NCBI GenBank assembly: GCA_003024785.1
Contig: PUQB01000141.1
Coordinates: 149,476-213,475, forward strand
Length of the DNA stretch: 64,000 bases
Reading direction: 5' to 3'
Source of the DNA: Selaginella tamariscina
Taxonomy: Eukaryota; Streptophyta; Lycopodiopsida; Selaginellales; Selaginellaceae
Within the stretch, counting starts at the first letter, position 1. Every line of letters starts with the position of its first letter. A program made the translations under genes and the position numbers. The notes under the pieces are model-generated. The model ran no database searches. It saw only the letters and a program-made list of their open reading frames with translations, and was not told the origin of the DNA. Of this stretch, positions 22,686 through 35,554 are shown in pieces.

Positions 22686-24042
22686 ATGAGGTTTGAGAAG
22701 TTCAAAGGTTGAGCTGTGGATTCAAAGGCTTAGTGATGGGTTTGAGAAACATGCATCGTTTACTAATGACTTGCCTTTCAAGCACTTACATTCGCAATAT
22801 CGCCTTTAGGATGATCTTCTTTATTTTATAAGGACTGATCCGAATAATTATTTGTGGTTGGTGGTGCCTTCAATCTTCATTCCACGCTTCTTTCATACTT
22901 ACCATGACTCTCATGTTCTTGGCGGGCACATGGGACATTATTGTGTGATTAAGAAGTTGTGCAGATCTTTCTATTAGCTAGAGTTACAAGAAAATGTAAT
23001 TTGTATGTGCGTAGTTGTGTGTGGTGTCGAGCTCACAACACTCCCCATATACTTCAAAAGGACGGTTGGAGTCCATTATAGTTTCTCATTCATTTGAGTT
23101 GGTGGCATTTGATTTGATAGGATTTTTTTTTGTAGTCGATTACTGGCAACAAATATGTGATTATTGCTTCTGACTACCTAACTTGTTGGGTGGAAGTTAA
23201 TGCGACTGCTCCTACTGTTGGCTAGTTTCTCCTTAATTGGGTAGTGTTTCAGCATTCTTGTCCTCAGTGAATTTTCTCGAACAATGGTCTTGCGTTTATG
23301 ACTAAGGCATTTCGTGTCTTAACATTTTGGTTGAGGATACACCACACTTTCACAAGTACTTATCATCCTCAAATAGATGGTTTGGTGGAATGGCTCATCA
23401 AGATGTTCAAGGGGATGATCACAAAGTACGTGAACTTTTAACATTTGAATTGGAATGGTTATTTGCCGCTCTCCGATATGCTTATGTCATTGAAATATAG
23501 AGTTCCGTTAGTACTTTACCATATAAGCTCTTATATGATCATGACCTAGTGTTACCGACGGAGTTAGGTCTACCTTCTCACTTGTCATGAGCTATTTATG
23601 TTAGGTCATGGGATCGGTATTTGACAAGCATTCTTCCATTGGTTCGAGCGGAGTCTATAAAATATTTAGGCCGCATACAAGTGGGACAACAATGACATTA
23701 CAACTCTCATCATCGTTCACATGTGGAGTACAAGGTGAATGAGTTGGTGTTAGTTCGTTTTTCCAAGCTTATGGTACATGATTTAGCTAAGAGTCTCCTT
23801 GCTTAGTGGAAGGGATCATATCGAGTGATGTGGCAAGTAGGGCTGCAAGTTTATGAGCTTCGACACAATTGATCCTTTAGAGATTGTACATGTGCAACAG
23901 TTGAAGCGTTTCATGCAACGGGGTCAGGAATAAGTTGTCCCACCTACAAATTCACCAATGCCTCCTCTTGATGTTTCTTTAAATCTAGGCCCATTTATCA
24001 GAGAACCCTAACCACCTTCTATCCTTTCAAATGAGAGAATGA

Positions 24043-24203
24043 CGTAAGGTCCATGTGTACAGTTGCATGCACATACTATTATTAACATAGTGGGATTTTA
24101 ATAATCATCGGATTGGTTTGCAATCTGAACCACTTGCTCATGTATATAAGTTAAGGTTTTGGGTTAATATAATATACACGTTTCTATATTCCGAGCTCTC
24201 ACA
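24043..24203 (+). repeat. 3' LTR of the Ty3-type element
   Basis: Partner of 12266-12426, with the shared order GTAAGGTCCA, CATAGTGGGATTTTAATA, GGGTTAATA and TATATTCCGAG. Confidence 0.85.
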
Positions 24204-25325
24204 AAGTTAGTTAAACTTTTGGATTTTAAAAATTCAAAAGACTACAAAATTTGAATAATTGGTTCTATAACATTAAAAGCTAATTCGATATTGCATTAGT
24301 TAGAAAATAAGAAAAGGTTGTATGCATTCAAATAATTTCAAGGGAGAAGCAAAAACTTAACAAATTATTAAAGGTGAATAGAAATATTGAAATAATTGAG
24401 ATTTGAAACTTGAAAGTAATGCATGTTAGATGATCTTGGGTTGTAGTTCTGAATTAATTTATTAACTAAGGCAAAATGGTTAAGAACAAAATATGAATTG
24501 AAGAAAAATAAATAATGACAAGAAAAACTAATTAAAGGAGAGAATGGCCACAACTTGTGTTAAATAAGAATGCTGAAAAACTAATTAATAATTTTTTGAC
24601 TACAGGTTTAAACATTGCTTTTATGTATGTTTGTATATTTAAGAGATAATTATTAAACTTCAACACACTTCAAAACAAAACAAATCAAAATACAAAAACT
24701 CATAATTACCATTCAAAATTTTAACTTAAAAATTTAATAATTAATTAAATATAACAAATTTATTTAAAAAACTTCATATATAGTATTTCTAACAATGCTC
24801 AATACAAGTGTTTATTTTGTTTAATATAAGAAAATTTAAATATTAGCCACTTTAATAACATTTTCTTGTTATTATTTTATTTGTAGAAATTAAAATGAAA
24901 TAATAAAATAATTAATAAATTGAATACATATATTTAAATCTATAGCAAAAGATATATACATAATATATAATGTGAATTAAAAATACTATTTTAGAAAATG
25001 GCAACTACTTTTACATGTACGTATAAATTTCTAATAATAAACTCATATTCAACATGATTATAATTTAAAATATATACATATAAGTTATATATTAATAGTA
25101 TTATTTAAAATATGTAAATGCATATATCACATAAATATGATTATGCTGATGTGTGTGTGTGTGTGTAAATTAAAATTACTAATCTTCAATATACTTCAAA
25201 ACAAAAGAAATCAGAGAGAACCATGCGGATCCGATCAAATGGCCTCATGTGTACAGTGACATTCGGGTGCATATTCTTCATACACACACACAGTAGCATG
25301 ATACGTGGTTTTGTACCCATGGTTT
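24204..25325. other. AT-rich intergenic DNA upstream of the PPR gene
   Basis: Very AT-rich with short GT and CA runs near 25150 and 25280. No gene is seen. It presumably holds the promoter of the PPR gene, but I cannot point to a specific element. Confidence 0.6.
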
Positions 25326-28060
25326 ATGACAGGTGCTCCCCACTTTAGGCATGTCACCACCACTCGAGCTTTATGCACTACTTACTCACAATGGGTGCTT
25401 GGATTCTTGCGCAAGGTACGATATAAAAGCACAGCACATGGAGAACAAAAGAATGTCCAAAGTTCACATGACATTGTTGCTGCCCTTAAGCAATGCAGCA
25501 AGACAAGGGACTTGGAAAGAGGGAGAAAGCTACATACGGACGCAGTTGCAGCCAACTCTCACACTGATAAGTACATTGCTGCTGCCCTCATCACAATGTA
25601 CAGCAGATGCAGAAGTATGCTACTTGCCAGGGATGTGTTTGAAGGACTGGTGCGTAAAGATGTTGTTACATGGACCAGCCTGATCCAGGGATACGTGGAG
25701 AACGGAGAGAGCTTGGCGTCTCTGGAACTTTTCAACAGCATGGACTGTGAACCGACCCATGTTACATATCTTGCTGTGCTCAAGGCATGCACGTGCTTGG
25801 CCAGTGAGAGAGAGTCAGGGAGAGAAGCTCTCCTGGAGAAAGGAATGTGCATCCACGAGAAAATCAAGGAGCGTGCGTTTGATTCCAACATTTCTGTGGC
25901 AAGTGCATTGGTGGATATGTATAGCAAATGCGGAAGCATGCGACTGGCTAGGGAGGTTTTCGAGGGGATGATCCATAAAGACGCTGTTACATGGAACTGC
26001 CTCATTCGTGGATATGTGGAGAATTCGGAGAGCTTGGTGGCTTTGGAACTGTTCAACAGCATGGACTGTGAACCCACCTATGTTACATATATTGCTGTCC
26101 TCAAAGCATGTGCGTGCTTAGCCAGAGAGAGAGTCTCGGAGAGGCAGATTCACCTGGAGAACGGAATGGCCATTCATAGAAAGCTCAAAGAGCATGCATT
26201 TGATCTCAACCATGTTGTGTCAAACACATTGGTGGACATGTATAGCAAATGCGGGATCATGTCACATGCCAGGGAGGTCTTTGAGAGAGCTCTTCATAAA
26301 GATGTTATTACATGGACATGTCTCATTCAGGGATACGTGGAAAATGGGGAGAGCTTGGTGGCTCTAGAACTGCTCAACAGCATGGATTGTGAACCAACGC
26401 ATGTTACGTATCTTGCTGCGCTCACGGCATGTGCAAGACTGGCCATGGAGAAGGGGCTGACAAGCAGACTTTTTTGGAGAAAGGGATGGCTATTCATGAA
26501 CAAGTGAAAGCTCGTGCGCTGGATTCCAACATTGCAGTTATGAACACGCTGGTGGACATGTATAGCAAATGTGGGAATATGATGCTTGCCAGGGAGGTCT
26601 TTGAGAGGATGGCGCGTAAGAATGCTGTTACATGGACGTGCCTGATACAGAGATACATGGAGAATGGGCAGAGTGCAACGGCTTTAAATCTCTTCGCCAG
26701 AATGGACTGTGCACCGTCTCTTCTTACGTATCTTGCAGTGATCAAGTCATACACATGCCTGGCCAGTGAGTGTAAGTCGAGGTTTCTCGAGAAAGGCATT
26801 AGCATTCACAAACAGGTGAAAGAGCGTGGGTTTGATTCCGACATTGTCCTATCGAACACGCTTATAGAAATGTACTGCAGGCTCGGTAGTATGAGACTTG
26901 CCAGGGAGGTCTTTGAGAGGATGGTCCGTAAGAATGTTGTTACATGGACTTGCCTCATTCAGGGATACGTGGAGAACGGGGAAAGTTCAGTGGCTCTCGA
27001 GTTGTTCACCAGCATGGACTGTGAGCCAGACCATGTTATATATATTGCATTGCTCAAAGCCTGTGCATGCCTGGGTGAGAGAGAGAGGCAGACTTCTATG
27101 CAGAAGGGCAAGGCTATTCATGATCAGATCAAGGCATGTGCATTTGATACCAACGTGTGCATCTCGAACATGTTGGTGGACATGTATAGCAAATGCGGAG
27201 ACATGATACTTGCCAGGGATGTCTTTGAGAGGATGATCTATAGAGATGCTGTAACCTGGACCTGCCTGATTCAGGGATACGTGGAAAATGGGGAGAGCTC
27301 GGTAGCTCTGGAGCTCTTTCCCACCATGGATTGTGATCCAGGCGTTTGCACATATCTCGCTGTGCTGAAGGCATGTGCAAGTCTAGCTGAAGTACCTGTT
27401 GGACGATCGATTCATGGCACGGTTTGCAAGCTTGGACTGGAAGAAGATGGTATGATATCAACCGTGTTGGTGCACTTCTATGGCCGATGTGGTTCCATGG
27501 CAACTGCTACACACGTCTTCAACAGTATGCACTCTCCACAGGTGGCATCTTGGAACGCATTGATGGCAGGATGCAGCTCGTCGTCTCAAGTGTTTGGTCT
27601 GGTGAAGAAAATTCGGGAAGCTGGCTTAGAAATGGATGCTATCACATATGTTTGCATTTTGACAGCTTGTAGTCATGTGGGGATGGTGGAGGAAGGCGAA
27701 ATGTGGTTTAAGTCCATGAAGAAACATGGTATCAACCCGACTCTGGAACACTATAATTGCATGGTTGACATGTTGTGCAGAGCTAACAGGTTTGAGGATG
27801 CAATATCGATTGTCAACAGCATGCCTTTCGAGGCCAATGTTGTTACGTGGATGTCTGTGTTGGATGCATGCAAGAAATGGAAGAACTTGAGAATGGGCAA
27901 AGTTGCATTTGATGAATTAGTGAAGAGAGGTGTAGCAGGTGCTTATGTGATAATGGGTGATATTTATACAAGCTTGGGAATGTGGCATGAGTGGGAGCGG
28001 ATGGATGCTGAAAGAAAGGAAGGAAGCTTCAAACAACCAGGAGTTAGGGATGTGTGTTAG
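25326..28060 (+). CDS. PLS-class PPR protein of near-identical repeats (one frame break)
   Basis: An intron-free PPR gene, expected to act as a sequence-specific RNA-binding factor in mitochondria or plastids. ATG at 25326 gives an Arg-rich, acidic-poor N-terminus (MTGAPHFRHVTTTRALCTTY) typical of organelle targeting. Seven or so P-L-S units of about 105-115 residues follow. Each has VTWTCLIQGYVENGES, a VTYLAVLKACACLA segment with an extra ~10-residue insertion before LEKGM-IH, and LVDMYSKCG-M-LAREVFERM. The end is an E-type region (AITYVCILTACSHVGMVEEG to GSFKQPGVRDVC) with no DYW deaminase domain. The frame shifts once near 26460-26480, close to a run of six T, splitting it into 25326-26507 and 26429-28060. 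This is either an assembly indel or a young break. It resembles an editing or RNA-processing factor; the target is unknown. Confidence 0.85.
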
Positions 28061-28149
28061 AATGACACAGTTAGAGAGAGTGATGTATATAAGGGAAGCT
28101 ATGCAGCCACATCCACACATCTCTCTACACACACACGCACACACACATT
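28061..28149. repeat. CA microsatellite downstream of the PPR gene
   Basis: A short CACACACGCACACACACA run lies near 28128-28147, after the PPR stop codon. Confidence 0.6.
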
Positions 28150-31100
28150 TTAAATATTGGCTTGGCTACCCCGTCCCTACAATGACTATAAGGATTCCGT
28201 TTAAATATATATTGCTTTAATCATGCCTTAATTTATGTTTTATTACCAACCTTTAACTATTATTGCTGCCAATCAACACTCTCCCTCAGCAGTAATATGT
28301 GCTTTAATTCACACAATTCACAAGCCCAATCTTACCTTGGAGTTTGATGTGTGCCTCTTTGTGAATATATTTGCTGCCATCTCTTGCGTGTTTAAGTACT
28401 TAAATTCTACCACTCTCTCGTTAAGCTTGTCTTGTATAAATCGATGATACATTTCCATATGCTTTGTCCTTGCATGCATAATCAGATTTTGAATCAAACC
28501 GTGTGCACTCCTATTATCATTGTATATTGTAATTGGTTTCTGTATAGGACACTCAATGTTAGCAAATAATTTTCTTACCCAAATACACTCCTTCATAGCT
28601 GCTAAAATTGCATTATACTCTGCTTGACAAGTTGAAAGGGCTAACTCCAACTAATGGCTCCACCGTTCATTACGAAACACCACCCAGTCTTTGACTTTCG
28701 ATCATCTTGATCTTCAGCCCAATCTGCATATGCATAACCTGAAAGATTCGCTTCTCCCCCTAAAGCTAAGTACTCTATTCCAGGATTCCGACTGCACTTT
28801 AAATAGTTGTAAATCTTGCACACTGCATACCAATGTTTTAATCCAGGATTTTGCATATACCTGGATACGTTCATAACTTTTGGAGCTGTGTCTTGTAGTG
28901 AGGGGGAGGAAAGGTGATGGCATAAAAGCCATATTAGAATGTTGTGGGGAGTCTCATGTACTTGATGGTATCAACTCGGCCAAGTTCTATGTCTTTGCAT
29001 AACCTTGTAATTTGCAGTGTTGATGTGATGACCATTCGATTGGGAATGTGCTTTTTGTAATGTTCCAACACAGAATCCACATACTTTGTTTGGTGTAGCA
29101 TAACTTTGCAAGCCTTTCTATCCCTTTGGACTTGTAATCCTAGACAATACTTTAACTCTCCTACATGACCAAGTCATTTACAAGTATTAGTCCTAAATTT
29201 TAGTACTTACATATATGTTCCAATCCTTGCTTGTTCTTGTAAAAACATGAACTTATGTATTGTCCCGTACCAGATTCTAAGGGATTGTCAAAGGCCATTT
29301 CGAAGAAGACTCCTTACCCTTTACCACAAATTTTGGTGGTTGTGGCATGTACGTGTCTTATTTCAATTCAAAAATGTATTTTTAAAGTCCATTTGGTGCA
29401 ACTCTAAGTCATATTCGGCAGCCAAAACAATTACTATGAATGCTCGTCATCTCAGCCACGAGAGAAAAAACTTTTGTAAAATCAACTCCGTGTTTTTGTG
29501 AGAAGCCTCTCTTGCCTTGTATTGGTCAATACTCCCATCTTGTAGGAGCTTAAAGCATCACAATATACTCATCCTCCATTGCAACTCTTTATCTTCAAGA
29601 TCCTAGTCCCTGAGTGCTTGTTCTACAATATGGGGTTCCCTGGTAAGTTGTGATACATACCCAACAATGTTATCAAGTAATTTTGTACCAACTTCTCTTA
29701 GGATATTGCCTTTGGGTTCTACATTCATGGTTCTCGTAGAAGGTTTATCCAATGAACCCGTTAGTATCATTAATTTGTTCAGTAATATCTGGACCGTTGA
29801 GATTAGATATTTTAGATGAATGTTAAGATGACCTAGGCTATACGATCTCATGTTGTGGAAGCTTTCGTACATAAGTCTTCATCGATGCATTTTTGTTCAT
29901 GCTCTATTTGCTTGTGAAGTCCTCTCAAAGTCTCATGTTGCACTTATTGAAGTATTGGTTTTGTTAAATGTAAGCTTTGTAGTCGTTCGCTTGCACATAT
30001 TATCTTACTTAGGTCTTGTTCCACTGGAGGTATATTAAAGAAATGCAATTAAAATGTTAGTATTTGTTGGTCATGAACATTTATGTAATTCCATCCAAAC
30101 TTATCCTCATGGAAGATAATAGTTTGGCATATCAAAACTTTACGTATATGAAACATATATACTTTATGTGCTTACTTTTCATGCTTGACATATCCAAACA
30201 TCATGCATTTCACATAAGCATCATCCCATTTAGACTTTATTTACTTATGGGAGACATATGCATAGCCAAGTGATCCAAACACATTAGATGTCTTACATAT
30301 GGTTCTTACCAGACCACCTCCCCTCAAGTGTCTTACCACTGACAACTTTCGTTGGTAACTTGTTCTGTAGGTATACCATATTACTAATAATGCCTTCTCA
30401 AAACATGTTGGGAACATCACAAGCCTTTAACATATTACATGCTGCATCAACCATTATTTACAGTTTTTGCTCAACAACACCATTTTGCCCATGCTCATTA
30501 GGCACAACACATTGTATTTTTGTAATAAAGCATGCATTTGGTGGTTGATAAACTCACCCCCAGCATCTGTGCATATAGCCTTTACCTTTATACTTTTTTT
30601 TCAAATCAATTACAAAACTTAATATAAACTTTAGATTTATTTACTAGAAAGTATACCCAGGACTTTCTACTATAATTGTCAATTATGAGTAAAAAATACC
30701 AATGACATGTTTGGCTACAAACTCCAAAATTTATTCATACATCCATGTGTACTAGCTCAAGTTTGTGTTTTGCTTGTGTCATTTATGAGTTTGACAACAG
30801 TTTCTTCTTCATCTTTCAAAGTGAGCACCCTTCACATGTCTATACATGGTCAAACTTAAGCTTGTGGATACCATAGACCATGCCTTGCACATGCTTAATC
30901 TTGTGATAATTTGTGTGACCAAGTCTATGATGTCATAACTACAAGATACCATCATTAATTATATTAAATTACTTATAATGTTTGATCATGTTTGACATGA
31001 TATAAACTTTGATTTGCACAAAAATCCGTTTATCAAACAAACTCATATGTGTTTTATTTTTATCAAAATTTATACTAATTCGAACATTTGTAAGCTTAAC

Positions 31101-33030
31101 ATAGAGAGTAAACTTTGTGAGAATTTAAGTACATATAACATTTGTTTCATTATTGTTTTTAATAAAGGAATAAACACAACCCATACAATTCTTAATTCAT
31201 CTTCACTTGCTGATTTCACAACCATATTAAACTTATTATATGTAAATTTATTAAATATTGTCATAGTTTTTACTATGACTTCTACTTTTATTTTAGAATT
31301 GATTGTTATTACTTATTAAACTATGTTAACAAGCCCTAAGTGTAGAAGAAACATATTTGCTTAGTACACTTGGGTATTAGTAATGGTTAAGTCGTGTCAT
31401 TAAGTATTTACAAAAGAATTTTAATGAAATTAACACTTCCATTTAAAAAATTCTTATCTTCGTTTTCCTTATGTTTATTAAGTTATTGTTTATTTTCGGT
31501 GACATACATGAGTAAAAACACCCATAAGATTGACCTAACCCACCCCATGTCCTAAACCCCTTGGGTTAGGTTTAGGGTCTTGGCTAACAGGTTCTCTTTA
31601 CCAAGTTTTTAAAATTTCACATAGGGTTCTAAAGTTAGCATCATCGTGACATCAGATGTAACTTTTGAATCTGAGGGATTATGGCGAGATAGCAACATTT
31701 TGGGAAATAATGTCACATGAAGAAATGACACTAGGTTAGATGGCACATGGTACAACACCTGAGGCACACCCTTTGGGATACTCTAGCAAACAAACGTGTT
31801 TGTGCTTGCATCAGGGTATTAAGCTTTAGACATCCGCTCAAGGAAGGTTAGGTATCGTAGCTAGATGTGCTATTGGCACACTCGGCTGAATAACCTGAAT
31901 TCATTAGCAAGAGCCAAGATTGTGTACTTAGGGTTATCTAAACCTAATCTTAGAAAGTTTATTTAACATAACACTCGTGCCCATCTAGGGTATGACTTGG
32001 CCACTCAAACCCTTAGGGGTTAGTTGTGGTTCATGATACCCCTTGTTATCTAAAAGAAGACGAGAGTGATTCCTTAAGGGATAAATGACAATGCCTTAGC
32101 TTTGTCACAAGGGTATCCTTGATGGAGTTAGGGCATGAGCTTGTTTAAGTCTCTTGGGGCAGAATCTTAAAGTTTATTTGGGTTATCCTATAGAGTTTAA
32201 AGGGTAATTATTCTAATGGACTTAAGGTAGGACTTTAAGTCTCATGTTTATTTAGGCATTTGAGTCAAACTCTCAGCATTATGTTGAAAAATTTAGCAGC
32301 ATTGCTCACACATGGTGTTGACACCAAATAACCTCTTGATAACCACGTGTTGCTACATGTTAACCCTTTGGGTTAAAACTCTGACAAATATTGCTTTGTA
32401 AACTGTCATGTGATGAGACACATTGTTATCAATTATCCATCTTATTCCTTGTGTTTTATCAGCTTGAGCAAGATCTACATATACATATTTTAACTTTATC
32501 AATTTAGCTTTGAAATCTTAAATTTCATCTCTTCCTTTGACTACATTTGCATGTGAACCTTCTTTTTGTTCCATTTCTCCACTTTTTGGTGAACACAGCA
32601 GCCAAAACACTCTTAAGTTACTTGCCATCTTAATTATTTTTATTTCCCTCTCTTTATCTCCACCTTCCTTTTTTTGAATGTTCTTATGTAAAGTGCTACT
32701 TCTTCTTCATTATTATTATATCTTCCTATAGAAGTTTCAGATCTACTAGTGCTTAGACGTATTTTTAAGCTCTTCAATAATTCATCCTTGTATACAATGG
32801 CCTTAGTCATCTCATTAGATTTGGTCTATTTTTCTCTCCTGTAACCTTATGCAATTAAAAAAACACGTATATTTCATAACACCCTCCGATACCGAAAATA
32901 TTGTATTTTATTATTTATCTAACAGGAGGATCTTATTTATATTTATTTCCTCTCTTTCTTTAATCACGTCTTTAATTTTGTTTTTATTACTAACCTTTAA
33001 CTTTTACTGTTGCCAACCCATATGTTCATA
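28150..33030 (-). mobile_element. Ty1/copia element, minus strand, broken
   Basis: Read on the minus strand, the parts run from right to left. They are a left LTR remnant near 32896-33030 with an adjacent GGTATCGGAGGG primer site; gag/integrase remains; reverse transcriptase near 29250-29600 (GFSQKHGVDFTKVFS); and RNase H in two frames at 28874-28641 (KTGWCFVMNGGAISWS) and 28650-28318 (HARTKHMEMYHRFIQDKLNE, AANIFTKR). A purine tract GAGGGAGAGTG follows, then the right LTR from about 28277 leftward. The two LTR remnants share the pattern TTTTATTAC-AACCTTTAACT. There are many breaks and a solo LTR sits inside it. Outer LTR limits are approximate. Confidence 0.82.
31259..32386 (+). repeat. Solo LTR of the long-LTR family, inside the copia fossil
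   Basis: Starts TGTCATAGTTTTTACTATGAC and ends GGTTAAAACTCTGACA, flanked by the 5-bp duplication AATAT (31254-31258 and 32387-32391). At 1128 bp it is shorter than full-length relatives (~1.74 kb). Orientation is opposite to the LTRs at 15471 and 20947. Confidence 0.9.
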
Positions 33031-33429
33031 ATAAAGTTCTAAGTAAAGCAATGTTGAGGTTTTACAGACACGAGGATACACATTCTTAGGTACCAGTTAC
33101 TACGATTTATCCAGTTCCATTACCTGAGTTAAACGCTGCATTGGACCGGGGCTTTTCAAACTCAATACCTATATATCCCCAGTCAAGTTTCTGACATGAA
33201 CTAATATCTCCTTTGTAACCAAGCAGTTTATAACCGAGGCTCTCCCTGGTGCCTTGTAAGTGCCAGAACGGAGATTGCATCCGCCATATGCATCTTAACC
33301 AGAAGAGATTATGAAGAATACTGTTGCCAGCGTAGACTCTGCAAAGCAAAACCTCGCGGCCAGTTTTGTAAATGCTTTTGTCATTGTTGGTTTCGGCCAT
33401 GACGAGTTTATGAGTTCGCCAGTTAAGTC
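33031..33429. other. Unassigned mixed-composition DNA
   Basis: Less AT-rich than its surroundings. A minus-strand frame of 97 codons (33107-33400) is open, but I recognise no family in it. It could be part of the same captured gene segment as the adjacent RPN1 fragment. Confidence 0.4.
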
Positions 33430-33810
33430 ATCAAGTGGAGCATGACAGCGCTGCTGCAAGTTTGGGTCTAATCAGGCCTTGGGACGTCGATGATGGACTA
33501 CAAATTCCTATACACTACCGATAACCACGTTGTGGCTGGTGCTCTACTTGCTGTTGGAATTCTCAATTGTGGTGTTCGGGCTTCTTCTATATGATTCAGT
33601 GGCCAAAGATGATCCGGAGATTCGCGGGACTCAGCCTAGCTTATGCAGGAAAGAGGTGCCGGAGCTGCTTACACCAATTATAATATCGGACTCAAGGATG
33701 TAGCTGGTTTTGCTGGCAGTGCATTAACACTGGGATTAGTGTACTTCGGCCAAGATGATGCAGCACAATCCAGACTACTAACTGTCGAAAATGTTCAAAT
33801 ACCAGCTTTA
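33430..33810 (+). pseudogene. 26S proteasome subunit RPN1 (PSMD2) fragment
   Basis: Translated pieces match the proteasome/cyclosome repeats of RPN1, the regulatory-particle base subunit that binds ubiquitin-like receptors. In order they are AAASLGLIRPWDVDDGL, then in another frame LYTTDNHVVAGALLAVGILN with CGVR, then SVAKDDPEIR, KEVPELLTPII and a late GSALTLGLVYFGQDD. Only about 120 codons out of roughly 900 are present, with frame changes and an internal deletion after CGVR. It abuts the right end of the copia fossil, so capture or a truncated retrocopy is possible. The family call is fairly secure; it is non-functional. Confidence 0.8.
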
Positions 33811-33839
33811 AGCTAACTTCAAGTGCCTGTTTAAAGCCC

Positions 33840-35554
33840 ATTTAGGTGGGCACTATGTTGTATTTCACACAAAATCTGAATGAGTATAATAATTTGCTAC
33901 ATTTCCTCATCTATTTGTTACATTTCCTCATCTATTTGTTACATTTCCTCGTATATTTTCATCAATCTTTCAAAGGTACCTCAACATTACGTGTGTGTGT
34001 ATGTGTGAGAGAGAGAGCAGACACACACATAAATGCCTATGTGAGTATTTAGTAATACCATGTTATGCACAGGTAAGGGAGTATGATTGGTGTGAGAGAG
34101 AGTGTATAAATGGTTGAAGTTCCTTCAAAAACAGGTGGATTGGAGATTCGAATTGGACTGCCTTACCAACAGAAATTACACTCAAGATTTTTTCTTATCA
34201 TAAAAGGGTCTTTTTTTAAATTATTAAAGGTTAAGTAAGCTAAAATTTAATTAATATGAAAAGCGGCAAACGTTTTAACATAGACTTTCATTAAGAAATA
34301 AATCAATAAAGAATAAATTAACTATTAAAATAAAATATTTCAAATATTTATTAATTTTATTTGACATTCCTTTATTAAGTTATAGGATTGAGTGAAATAA
34401 AGGTTATAACTCAATACAGGGATGACTGTATTTATTATCTTAATTTATAATTATTGTGATTACATTGTAATAGTAGTTATGCATATGCAATAACAATTAT
34501 ACAGTGAATTCCAGACCTTTTCATACATATAAACATTCGTGTGTGTACACACACACACACACACGTGTGATTCATACACCCCGTACCTTTCCATACTATC
34601 AAAGGTACAAGGGTATACATATTCATATACTAGTACACCATAACTTAGTATAATTTAATTAAGTCTAACATTTAATTAAAACTTCTTCATTATTTGATCT
34701 TATTGAATGTTCATTTGCTCCTTACAATTCCCATGTCTATTATAAAATATATATATCCACTGTGGTTCATGTTTGATAGGCACTTATAATAAACCATTAC
34801 AATAAATATATATGTAAAACATGTTGTACATAGTAGTATTTCATTTTTACAGTAGGGTAAGAATAGATTCTTTTCTTACGATTACTATTAACTTCTCACA
34901 TCGTTTTATAAATAATTCTCAATCTAAATTGCCCACATCTTAAAATAATATGTTTAAAATATAACAAAATTACTTATATTATCGATGATGTGTACAACAT
35001 TATCCTTATTAATGTTCATAATAAAATTTTATAAACAATAGCTTTTAAAAATATAGTCTCATATTTGTTTCAAACCAGCTTTATAATTAACAAGTTTATG
35101 TATCTTATACATACACATAGTTATCATATGTATACTATACAATAGACACATGTATATATACAAAAAAGGTGCACAAACACAAGTGTGTGTATACTTGTTG
35201 CATACCTGTGCGAGCAGATAACCCCATTCATCACATTTACATTGAGGTAATAGTATTCTATCTTAACACAGTTTAAGCTGCTGTATGACGTGTGTTTGCG
35301 TTTGTGTGTGTGTGAGAAAGTGATATTTGGCAAAGTAATAATTAAACTTAAACAGGTGACATGTAACATCGTTAATAGTATCCCTGTATGACCTAAGGAA
35401 CTTATATTCATCCATGTATAGTTTGCACACACACGTTATGTATCTGCATGTTGGTTATCTTATATATGCATTTATTTATTTCTTTACTGATTCATTTTTT
35501 TATTACAGTATTAAAAATTTATTAATAATATAAAAATAAACCGTAAGCTTCATC
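33840..35554. other. AT-rich intergenic DNA with small tandem repeats
   Basis: No gene seen. Three copies of a ~22-bp unit (TTTGTTACATTTCCTCATCTA) lie at about 33891-33957. AC/GT and GA runs occur near 33990-34025, 34545-34565 and 35285-35320. Confidence 0.7.

Larger units (their letters stand above)
12266..24203 (+). mobile_element. Ty3-type LTR element, broken, split by a nested insertion
   Basis: Short LTRs of about 161 bp (12266-12426 and 24043-24203) enclose gag/pol remains. A possible 5-bp target duplication AAGTT flanks it. Visible parts in order are: a CCHC zinc knuckle (CWACDEVGHMYRHC, near 13285-13330); reverse transcriptase with an FINDVLIYS core near 14540 followed by KRSKCVFGFEDTTYFGFHIS; RNase H pieces to about 15450; then, after the insertion, integrase with a GGHMGHYCV zinc-binding start near 22925 and core to about 23950. 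The LTRs differ at about 14% of sites by eye, so it is old. It has many breaks and is inactive. Confidence 0.88.

Noticed and set aside
25559-26077. Minus-strand open frame opposite the PPR gene
   Set aside because: A shadow of the homogeneous PPR repeats on the other strand.
33107-33400. Minus-strand 97-codon frame as a gene
   Set aside because: No recognised family, no splice or start context; kept only as unassigned DNA.
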